Assembly (NCBI GenBank): GCA_024362935.1
Contig: JANCRA010000008.1
Location: forward strand, 31,676,557 to 31,740,556
DNA from: Setophaga petechia
Taxonomy: Eukaryota; Chordata; Aves; Passeriformes; Parulidae
Direction: 5' to 3'
Length of the DNA stretch: 64,000 nucleotides
The position numbers and the translations under genes are program-made. Below, one piece after another: positions 12,401 to 24,400 of this stretch. Under the pieces are notes generated by a model. It ran no database searches. It was not told where the DNA came from and saw only the letters and a program-made list of their open reading frames with translations. The number at the start of each line of letters is the position of its first letter. The stretch's first letter is position 1.

Positions 12401-15400
12401 TGCAGAAGGGTTGAGCTGGAATCCAGCTGTGGCTGAAGAAACCTCTCTTGGCCATATTAGATGAGCAGAGGAAATGGCCCACATGTTGCTGTTTCTGTAT
12501 GCTTGAAGAAGCTGCACTACCAAGCCCTGATGGAAATGGAAGCTGAAACCATTGGTGCTGCACAAGAAGCAGGATGCAGCACTCATCCTTGTCACACATG
12601 TGTTGGGAAGTGTGTTTGATCAGCTATTGACTGTACAGTCAGTTTAAGGACTCAAACATCTCAAGTGCAAATATATGACCATTAGTATTGTGTGCAAATG
12701 AATTACAAATGGAACTCCAGCTGCCTTCAGCTCTAGAGCAGCTGGTGCTGCATCTGAACTCCTCAGAGGCCAATGCATTTTTCATTGAGACAAATGAGCT
12801 GAGACAAAGTCATGGCTCCTGCTTGGGACTGGAGGATGTGGCCTGTGTAATGGCACCAGTGGCTCATGACTTTTTCTGATAAATAACCACATGGTGTGAA
12901 AGGTATTGGAGTCATTGCACCAACCAATGGAGATGTTTCCTCAAGTTACATCTGATTCTTCAGGAAACCCTGGAAGCAACTGGGCACATGTGGATGAATT
13001 GCCACATGGGGCCAGGGTATTTCATACTTCCTACAGCAACAGCAAGGTTCCTTTGCATTTCTTCCCTGCAGTGAGGTGGGGATGGTTTCCCCCCTCTCTC
13101 TAGCACTGTTAATTTCTGAGTTACAATACTGCCTTTCTCTGTCACCTAGGAATCTGATACCTTATTGGCTTTTCCTTGATAATCCATTTGGCTTCAAAGG
13201 CCACAAAACTTCTTTCATTCCATTAATAAATGTGCAGCTATGGGATGAAATTCATTCCTGGCTAAGGTCTGTTAGAGTTACGTCTGGAATAAATCAGGTA
13301 GTGCCATTGGATATGTATGAATTGGCTTCTGTAGCTAGAACAGCAATTAAGGAATGTGCCTTCCCCTTTCAACTTCCATTGCATTAATTCCCATCATTCC
13401 TTTTGCAAAATGCCGAGAGCTGTGAAACTTGGATTCAAGAAGTACTTCTCATTTCTATAAAACATGTTGAATTTTGCCTTTGAGGGTTTTTCCTTTGGGG
13501 AAGAGAGTGGGTAGCATGAGGAGGGGAGGAGGAATGAAAGGCTTTCCCCAGTTCTCAGGCTTTGATTGTATATGCTATGAATATGAAGGCTTGAAATGAA
13601 ACACCCAATAAAATGAAGTTTTAAAAATAAAATGACAAATTTGACGTTTTAAGCTTTATCAATTTTTTTTTTCTTATCTTTCTTGTAGTAGCTAATATCT
13701 GGGGTTTTCATTGGTTCGTTCTGCCTTTGCAGTGCAAGCCAGCAGTAAGCCGAAGCAGGTCCTCCAGTTTAAGTCTAACAGTTGAAAGTGCTTTAGAAAG
13801 CTTTGATTTCCTGAACACCTCTGACTTTGATGATGAGGATGGTGGTGGTGTGGAGGTTTGTAATGGTGGAGGAGGTGCAGACTCGGTATTTTCAGATACT
13901 GAGATTGAGAAGAATAGGTAAGTTTGTAGTACCTGCCAGCTGTGCTTATGCCAAACTGACACCCTGGCTCTTTGTCACTAACAGGGGATCCTGGTGCACA
14001 ATTTATTCAAGGAAGACTGACTAATCCTTGATGAGTTTTAGGGTCCGAGGGCTCCCCATGGATGCTGCATACAAAATCTTTAGTTTCCAGGACCATTTTT
14101 TTCCCTCTGTTCAAATATATGCAATCTGTCCTCCAGAGGAGAAGGGTAAATTAAATTAGGCTGACATCAATACTGGCAGAGCCTCTTCCTTGACATAGGT
14201 TTGGACCTGGCTTTCCTTGGATGTAATTACTAATTCCTCTGTGGTTTTTCCCCCCTCCCTTTGTCTTTTCTCTCTAGCCGAATGAGTCTTTGCAGTGGAT
14301 TAAGCTTGTCAGTAACAATAACACAGGGCCAGATTTAAGCAGCATGATGTAGGTTGCCTTTGGAATGTAAGAGTGATGACTGGTACTCTGTTCATGGCCC
14401 TGCGTGTTACCTGCCCTTCTTTCATCACTTTTGGTTTTTCTGAGAAAAAAGAAAAAAAAAGCGAAAAAAAGCGAAAACAAAAAAAAGCTGTGGTGTTGTG
14501 CCGTGGCCTGCCATTGTTGTGTGACTTTAAGATGCTGTGCTTCAATCATTAGATCTTAAAAGCATGTTTGCCTCCTTTGAGCTGACACGATGCCCAGCAG
14601 GCACGTAAGCGGCACTAGAGCTGGAAAAAAGGAAAGGAACACGGTTCCCTCCCTGCCTGTGCTTCCCAGCCAGGGAGCTGTACTACTCACAGCTTGCTTA
14701 AAGCAGTTTGAGTGCAACGAGCAGCCACCATGCAGTTCCCATCATCTCATGTCCTCATTCCAGAATAAGACTCGGTGGGAAAAAAAATTTGGGAAATTGT
14801 GTTGCTTGCTAAACCGGCACTCTGACCTCAGTCCAGTCTGTGCTGATTTAAGGATCTAGCTTCAACCAGTTAAAATAGAAATTAAAATTTCTTTTTTTCC
14901 CCTCTGGCTCATCCCCAGACAGTGCAGATTCCCGCTTCCATTTTTAGATGTGTAAGTGTGTGACTCAGTGTAAAGATTGCAAGTGTTGAAACTTCTGAAC
15001 TTGCAGCCAAACACACTTGCCATCTGGGGACTGACCTCAGGCTTTGCATTTAAATACGGGGAGGATCATTTGTGCAACAAGACAATATTGGAAATAATGA
15101 TTTAAAGCACAGTAAGACTAGCTTTATGCTCTTGCAGAAACAATTGGCAAAGCTGTACACATCATGTCTAAAACTGCATATGAAAACATCATGTCTCTTA
15201 CTTCAGCAGTGGTTTTTGTTTCCTTCTGCAATGAGCCTTAAATTTGACAGCAGGAGGACTGCAAGTACTCAGTGCTTGGGAAGGTACAAATTATCATGGT
15301 TCTTAATCCAGAGTGACTGGGCAGGTGATTTGTCACAGATGGGAGAAAGCTGTCACCACCAAGGGACAGTAACCACGATAAACCTTGCTGTTGAGGACAT

Positions 15401-18400
15401 CACATCACTCAAGGCAAGCCAGTCAGGGGACAGGTCTGTCCCCTAGATGGGCATGTCCCTCCTGTACCTCCAGTCAGGGCAGCCCTGCTCCTTTGTGATG
15501 TGATGTGCCCATCACCAGGTTTCTGTGCACTTTCAGCTCTTCTGCCGTGCTCTTTGCTCATCCTCTTGTGTGTGAGTGGGGCTGTGGGTGTGGGTGTGTG
15601 TCTGCTGGGGCAGCTGCCGGCCCTGCACTGACCTCCTCCTCCTCCCTGCCTCCTCCCCAGTTACAGGACGGAGCACCCAGAAGCCAGAGGCCACCTGAGC
15701 GAAGCTCTCACCGAGGACACGGGCGTGGGCACCAGCGTGGCTGGCAGCCCTCTGCCCCTGACCACAGGCAACGACAGCCTGGATATAACCATAGTTAAGC
15801 ACTTGCAGTACTGCACTCAGCTCATTCAGGTACCAGCCCCACCTCATTTGGGCATTTATTTAAAAATCATTCCTGCATGCAGGCTGGCAAGGTCAGCGCT
15901 GCTTCTGCAAGGCAGTGGGAGCTCTGGTCTGGGACAGACACCAGACAGCTGGGGTTGGATGGTGACACCCTGACCCGAGCCAGAAGTGCCTCCATCATTT
16001 CCATCCTGGCTGGTTTCAGAGCAGACCTGACATGTGAACTAAGGGGTGCTTGGCATGAGCTGCCCAGGAGGGCTGAGGGGCAGGGCAAGGGGGGACAGGG
16101 GCATCCCCTGCTCTGGGTTACAAACTCCTGCTGGCTTTGCTGGGAGGTCCTCAGTGAAGTCGGTTCCCAGTTAAAGCAGCCCATGTCTTCAGAGGTAAAA
16201 CAGTGAACCCTCTCTCCGCTGTTTAACTGAGATGAGCTTGCAGCATTCAAGAGCAGAGATTAATTTTTTGTACATGAGGCAGAGAGATTCTGTCTGCAAC
16301 AGGCATGGTGAAGGCAGAATGAGACAGCCCCCCTGGGACATCAGAATTGTCAGTTCATGCTCACAACTAGAGGGGCTTTTCTGTAGTGTTTTTCCAGAGC
16401 CCATGCACAGCAAATGCGAATTTAAACATCCAGTAAGAGAGGTCATCAGGGTTTTCCTGACAAATCAAAACATGCTGCAACTTCCTCGTCACAATTATTT
16501 TACTCTTCCATCTTAGTTAAAATTAGCTTTATTTTCCCAAAGGCTCATTGAAGCAATAGAGCGTGAGCCTGATTGCAGCACCCTTAGTGCTGAGCTGGAA
16601 ACTCTGCTGACTCACACTATGAGGAAAAGGGAGGTTTTTTGGTTTCAATACAAGAGTATGCAGTAAATATGCAGCTGAGCAAGGTGAACTTGAACCACAT
16701 CCACACACAAAGCAGATTTGATATGGACATTATTTACATAGACTGCTGAAGAAGATGCAGATATCAGCAGCAGGGAGTATTAGCAAGGATTAACTAATTA
16801 ATAAAATTAATAAAGGCACCTAAGTAATTGATCAAAGCTGAATGGAGTGGAGAAAGAGCAACTTGTGGTCTTTCTCTATGCAGGGTTGTCCTGAAAGTCT
16901 ATGGCCCGTGTTGTGTGAAAGTCAGACTAATATTCTTGCCTGGCTTTAAGTCTCGTGGTGATGGGTTTCTTTAGCTTTGTGGAGTGTGTAAATCAGAAAT
17001 TACTTACTCAAATGGCTACTTGGATTCTCAGGTGGCTTGATGTGGATGTAGATATTGAAGGTACAAGCAGTGATGCATATCAACTAGGACCAAAAAATAT
17101 CCCAACAACAAAAAAAATTTGTAAGTTAAGGAGATCCTGTGGTTCAAAGCAATGAATTTGTCGTTTCACTTCAGGTGTTTTGGAGATTTTTTTTTTTTCC
17201 TGAAGCTGGGTTCCTTTTTGGTTCAATGACTCCTATTTGTCTTCACCAGCAAATTGTGTTCTCCAGTAAAACACCATTTGTGACAAGAGACCTCCTGGAT
17301 AAGCTGTCCAGGCAGATCCTCGTGGTGGAGAATATTGCGGAGATCAGCACTGAGAACTTGGGAAACATCACCTCTCTTACTGATGGTAAGAAACAGCTTA
17401 GGGGCTTTCCTTCTGACAAGGATTTGCCTGGGCATGTGTATCTGCTGAAATAATCACTGTGCAGAGCTCACCAGCAGTGCAGGTAGGGCCACTGTAGTAA
17501 GGGCTGGCTCAGGGTCACCAGGAGGTGCAGCAGGCAAGGCAGGTGTCACCTACATCTGTCCTCAATGCTGGTGTCCAGAGATATGCAAGTGAAAAGAGAA
17601 AGGACTTCTTAATGAGCTTGATGTGCAGAAGATGGACAGGTGTCTTTGGTGTTATGTGAATACTTCCACCTCTGGAGACCCAAATTCTTCTTCCACCTTT
17701 CTTTCCTGAGGAAAGGCAGGATTTGCATTGCAATATCAAAGGCATAATACAGCTTCCTGAACATTTTAATTTTTAGTTGTCTCTATGGAGAACTTCTTAG
17801 TTATTTTCTTTTTGCATCTATTTTAATACTTGGAAGAGTCTGACAAACATGTAGTTACCCTTATGTACACTCTGGCAGGATAAGTAAGTACTACAAGGTG
17901 TATTTACTATATCAGAAAGTTGAGGCAAAAATTGAGTGACTTAATTGAAGCTATAGTGTAGTGCTAGGACAGGGACCAAACTTGTGCAGACCATTTGTGA
18001 TGTTCCCCTAGTATTTTGTGCTATTTAAAAGGAAGAGACATCAATGCCAAGAACTGGATCAGGAGCAAATTTTCTCACATTACCATGGGAAACAGAAAAA
18101 ACATGTTACAAACCTGGGGTGAGCACCTGGTCATGCTCATGAAGGTAATGGCTCAGGGAGACCCAGCAAAGAGGAACTTTTTATCAGTGGGATTGGGTGA
18201 GATGTCCTCCATTCTTACCTTCTTTTCTCAAAGCTGATGCTTCCAGCATGGCTTTTTTTCATTATTTATTTTGTCTTCCCCAGCAATTCCAGAGTTTCAC
18301 AAGAAGCTGTCACTGCTAGCTTTCTGGATGAAGTGTACTGGCCCTGCAGGAGTGTATCACACCTCTGCAGACAAGATGATGAAGCAGTTGGATATCAATT

Positions 18401-21400
18401 TTGCCACCACTGTGAATGAGGAGTGTCCAGGACTTGCAGAAACAGGTACAAACTGCTGCAAAAAAATATGTCAAAATGGAGAACAGTTGTGTACTGAGGT
18501 TTGTTTTCCAACCCCTCGGAGATCTGTTTGGCCACAGTTCCAAGATCTCATTTGAAAACTAATGCTACAACAGTTTTGGCCCCAAATAATGAAAAAAAAA
18601 AAAAAAAGGTGAGGTTAACAGAAAAGAAAATACTGTTTTAAGGTTTATGAGCTAACAAGAAAGTCTATTCCCAAATACAGATTTGTAAGTGATTCAGTGA
18701 ATCAGGAATCCTTGCACTTAATTTTGTGTATTTATAACATTCCCACACCCCATTACAGTGCACTGGGATGAAATTAATCCACATTCAAGTGAGTTTGTCT
18801 GAGCACAGATTCTTATCTTGTGGGGGATGTACCACATCTCAAACTCCAGCTATACTGACTAGTTCTCCCTTGGACAGAATGGGGATGGAGGCTGATTTGC
18901 CCAGGTGTGGCTGCCTGCACTGCACCAGGTGTGGATGCCTACACAGGGCAGTGTTCTCCTTCCTGCTCCTTGCTACAGCTCTCACACAGGCAGTGCCTCA
19001 GACTAGCTTTCTGCATGCCGCACTAGTGCAGGAACATGAAAAATAGCAAAGCCAAATCGTGCCTCAGTGGCACTGTGGGGATGTACAGTGCATGTGGAGA
19101 GGGGTTTATGATGCAGGATATTGTTCCAGTAGAAATGATGCTCTGTTGATTGCACAGGAAGGTGCACTAGCCATCTGGCAGAGGTTCATCCTTACAAAGA
19201 AATTCGCTGGCAATGAGACCCAGACAGGGAGAAGGCCTGTCCAGCTTCTAACCTAACCACAGTTGAGCTTAGAAACATTGAGAAGTATCTGGTCTTGCAG
19301 ATGAGGTTCTTTCTTTCTGGGTTTGAAATGGATTGCGTAATTTTGCCAGCAGCTTTTGCTCTCACTAACCTGTGCCTTTATCCATGGCCTCCTGCAGTCT
19401 TCAGGATCCTGGTGTCTCAGATCCTGGACCGGACGGAGCCTGTGCTCTACTCCAGCATGTCCTCCGAGACCATTACTGTCTTTCAGTATTACAGCTACTT
19501 TGCCAGCCACAGCGTCAGTGACCTTGGGAGCTATTTGCTGCAGCTCGCCAAAGAAGGTAGGGTATATAAATTCTGCTGGCTGGTTAGGGAGTACCTCCCT
19601 GTCCTTCTGAGCTCCACACGAGGCAGGCCAGCCCTGAGGCTGGCTTTACAAAAGGGGGAGAGAAAAGAGACAAAGAAGTGTCCTGGCTATTAAGTGAATG
19701 CACCTGAACTGTTGTGCATGCAACTGATGCAGATAGACTCTCAGTCATTTCTATTTCCGTATTCAAATGGAAAAAAACTGTTTTGAGAGCGCTGTTTTTC
19801 AGGGAATGGCTGATGGTGGTGGGCTGAGCCCAAGGTCTGGGAAGTTTTCTGTGCCCACAGCTTGGATGATTGTGGTGGTGTTCACAGGGGTCCCAGGACA
19901 AGGGAAGAGACAAGAATCTTGACTCCAGAAGGCTGATTTATTATTTTATGATATATATATCAGCCAGAAAGCTGATTTATTATTTTATTACATATATTAT
20001 ATTAAAAGAAAATGATATATTAAAACTATACTAAAAGAATAGAAGAAAGGATTTCATCAGAAGGCTTGAAAGGAAAGGAATGGAGTGATAATAAAATCTT
20101 GTGACTGACCAGAGTCCAAGACACCTGGACTGTGATTGGCCATTAATTAGGAACAACCGACACGGACCAATCAAAGATGCACCTGTTGCATTCCACAGCA
20201 GCAGATAATTATTGTTTTCATTTTGATTCTGAGGCCTCTCTGCTTCTCAGGAGAAAAAATCCTAGCAAAAGGATTTTTCATAAAATGTGTCTGTGACAGA
20301 TGATGTCTTGGTCTTTCACCACCTGTTATGGAGACACCTTCTGAAGTGCTGAGCAATCCTCAGGAACCAAGGGATTACAGCACCTCAGAGTTTTGCAGGC
20401 TCTGCCACCAAGAGCTAAAGAGAGAAGCAGATGCTGCACAAAGTGTGCTGAACTGCAGTCCCTGGCAAGGCAATTTTTCTTCTCTGTTTGAGAGGGAGTT
20501 GAGGAACCTTGCCTAGCTTTCCTTTTTATTTGGGCATATGAGGGAGCTTTTGCTCAAAAGCCTGGAAGCAAAATGGCATTTCAACTCACCTCTGAGACAT
20601 ATTAGCCCTACCTCTTGTTGGCAGACATCAGTATCTCCCGGGAAAGTTCTCACAAGGATGCTCTGAAAGCCAATACTCTGGCCAAGGATATTTGGTCTCA
20701 ATTGTTAGAGTGAGAATTGAAATCTTCCAGCAGAAAGCAAAGATTTGACAGGGGTGCCTGTAGCTCTGGGTAGGCCTAGGGGCTGCACTCAGGCCCATCT
20801 ACTCATCTCCTCGCTTGAAGAAGGTCCGAGAATCTGGCCCAGATTAAAGCCCAGACAATTCCCCATGCAGACACACTGCCATGCTGCAGTTGCTCAGATG
20901 GGAATATTTTTGTATCCTCAGTGTGTATAGTATAAATGAAGGATTGCTAGTGAGGAAAGGATCAATCCAAAGTGCCGAGAGGACAAAGTAAGTAACAGAC
21001 CTTTTTCTTGCACTTCTAGCATCTGTGGTTCAGGTGCTGCAGTCAGTGAAAGATGGAAAACTGCAACACAACGTGTCCAAAATAAACTCCAATAACCTTC
21101 CACCACAGCAGGAAGTTTTAAGAGCTTTGGCTTTACTTCTCAATGAAAATAAAAATGAAGTCAGTGAGACTGTGGCATCACTTCTGACAGCAACTGCAGA
21201 GAACAGGCACTTCAGGGAGAAGGTAAGTGGCAGAAAATCACCTATCACATGACAGACCTGTGTCATCATGACTTTTTCTACCTGTATGTCTCAAATATCT
21301 GTGCATATGAAATAACTGATCCAAGCTTGATTTAAACTGATCCAGAGGGATATCCTGTCTAATTTTTCTGCACATGTGAAGGTCTGTTTCTGTCTTTATG

Positions 21401-24400
21401 CCAGTCTGCTTGTACCTGTCATTACACTAAACAGGTACCAATCAAAACTGCAAATACTTACTGAGTGCTGTGCTCTCCAGCACTCTTCCAACTTCAGCAT
21501 TTCTGCTGCCCTGTCTCAGACTTAGCTTCAGTCCAAGGCTTCAAGGTAACAGTCCCAGCGCCACGAACATGCAAAGATGTAGGTCTCAGATTTTTTTTTC
21601 CCCAAAGGAGTCTGCCATCTATGGGACTTGCCACCATTTCCACAGGGGACAGACTGCCTTGGGCAAACACAGCTCAGCTGTGAGAACTAAGATTTGAGTC
21701 TATCTCTGATACCAAATGCAACAAGCAGGGCCAAGTTAGGCACAAAAATTAAATAGAGGGGAGAAGGAGGAGTAAGAAAAAAATAGGGATTGGCTCCTAC
21801 CCTTTCATGGCAGACCTTTTCCTGCTATCCATCTTGCTCTCTGTCAGGAAAGAGCAACAGAAAAGGCAGCTGGAAGAGGAAGAGTGGCAGAAGGAAGGCA
21901 AAGGGAATAGAAAAAGTCTTTGCTTTTCTTGTCCCCTCTTTGCTTGCCCTCCCACTTCATCTTCCATTTTTGCAGCCCTTGGTATTTCATACCATCCTTC
22001 TCCCATCCCCAGCTTCCTGGAGGCAGCATCTCAGGGCAGATATAACCTTCTCCTGGAACAGGCATGTGTAGCTGATACCTGGTCCACTGCCTGCAGGAAG
22101 GATCACAGAGTGGCTTCTGTGAGGGTATTATGCAGCCTTATGCTGCAGATGAATTCACTGTGCAGCTGAGTGCTGCTGAAGATTGCTGCTCAGTAGTAGT
22201 AGCTGCTAATTTCTAGGGTCAAGCAGTAAACTGGTCTAGCAGCTCATGCTGACATTGTAATCATTATTTTAAGTCTCTCTGGGGTCTATACCAACTAGTT
22301 CATTATTATCCCTGCATTAAAGAGACCATCACAAGGGCCACTTCTTGAGATATTAGACTCCAAGGCCCATTCAAAGCTCTTTGGTGATATATGGTTAAAG
22401 GCCTTCAAAGGTACCAGATTGTGCATCTCACTTTACCGTGAACTTCTCCCCACCAAAAGCTGCCCTGAGACTGCTGGTCTATAACTGGTGGTCTGGCCTG
22501 GATCTGCTGTAGGGAATTATCCCACCTGTGCCATCCTCCATGCTCCACCCTTCTCTGTGGAGGCACAGACATTTTCATTGCTGTTCTTCTTTATCTGTTT
22601 TCAGGCCTTGATTTATTACTGTGAAGCACTAACCCAGCCCAACCTCCAGCTGCAGAAAGCAGCTTGTTTGGCTCTAAGATACCTCAAGGTAAGAGACAAG
22701 AAAAACACTGTGGTGCTTGGCTTTGCTTTTGAAAGGACATCTGATATGTACAAACAACAAAACAGAAATTTCAATAACAGCAGCAGTAGTGTTTTTGTTT
22801 TGTGTTGCTGTGCTCCATCCTTTATCTGAAAAAGGGAACGGTTTAGAACCTTCTAAACCACAAACACCTGGGTTCTGTGACCTTGGCAAAGTTTTATCTT
22901 TTGCATATCATCTTTTCCTCCCTCTCATACTGACTTCAGGAGACTCAGTTCCACATCACAGACAAAAAAAATGTTAATCTGTAAAGTACTGACTGAGAAG
23001 GATAAAAGAATGCTTTCCCAGGATAAAATGAGCTCTAATGTATGTGGGCTGCAGTAGCAGAAAAGAGAGATCACAGCTTGTTTTGTGACAAATAACTGGT
23101 CATAACATCTGGGCACTGCAGCTTCAGCTAGCATCTGGTACCATCTTTGCACTCCAGCCTATGATAGGATGGGAAAATTCACTTTTATTTTGATTGTATA
23201 GAGCCATGGGAGACAGCAGCCACCCAAGCCTGGCTGCTATGGGACACTGGGGCAAAAAATGTGTTCCATGAGACAAATGCACTTTGGACTGACTATTTCT
23301 CCTTCTAATCTGTCCCCTGGAAGGCAGTTCTAAACTGTAGCTTCATCCCAGTCACAACTGATGCTACCCAGCACATAATCCAGCATTGTTTAAATATGAA
23401 AAACCTTTCCCTTAAATGAGAAGCTAGCAGGCATCCCTGAGAAGCAATGGTGAGGGACATTACATCTCTGCTGCATGTGGGTGCAGTGGGTTTTTTCATT
23501 GCTCAGGAAAACTCAGACTAGGAACCAGTGGTGGGAACTGGAGCTAGGCAAGTTTAACTTGGGCAATGTGACTCCAGTGAGTCTTGAATGGTGAGAATGG
23601 CTGGGGAATAAAGCTACTGAGGGAAAGTATCTTCATGTGGAATCTTCAAAGAAAAAGCTGAAGGTGGAAGTTATTATTTCAGAGATGGAAATGCTACAAT
23701 GGATAGGTGGCTGTGGATGGGGTAACCCAGGAGCAGTTTAATCCATAATTGGTTGCACAAGGGCCCAGTGAATCTCTGAGGGGTTTTTCAGATGGCAGCA
23801 AGCTCTGTGTGGCTGTGCCCCATCACTTTCAGGCATTTGAGCTGTAGTCACCAGTGCAGCCTCACCCCAAGTCACACACGAGTGGCCACACAGAAGGCAA
23901 GGTGGTGAGATGTAATGGCTGTGGCAGCAAATCCCTCATTCAGAGCATGCAGAGCAGGCCTTGTGCCCCTTGGATTGACAGGTCTCGTACAAATACTGAC
24001 TCTGCAGCTCAGTGCCTTTTCCAGGTGTCACACTGGGGCAGTACCTTCCCTTCTTTCACTCATCTCTCTCGTAGTATTAAATAACCAGCCAGAGACACTA
24101 TGACAGCTGCTCTCCCCAAAGACCTGACATTTTTGTTGCACAGAACAGGATTATTCCTTGTTTTCTTCCCAAAAATAGCAGAGGCAAGGCAGAAGTCTGC
24201 AAACACTGGCGAGCACAGGCTTGACATGCTTTTTAGGAAACCTATTTGCTAGATCCCTCCTGTTCATTTCCCTGCTATACCCTTGCATTGGCATTTTATG
24301 GCCTTGGTCCACAGCCCATCACCTATCCTACAGTCAGAAGTGGCAGATGTAGCTGGTCTGTCAGATTTATGTATGTAGTGCATAGGGTAGGAAAATTAGG

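Noticed and set aside
14440..14488. A-rich tract as a retroposon tail
   Set aside because: Broken by repeated GCG and GC and with no recognisable retroposed body or target duplication; low complexity only.
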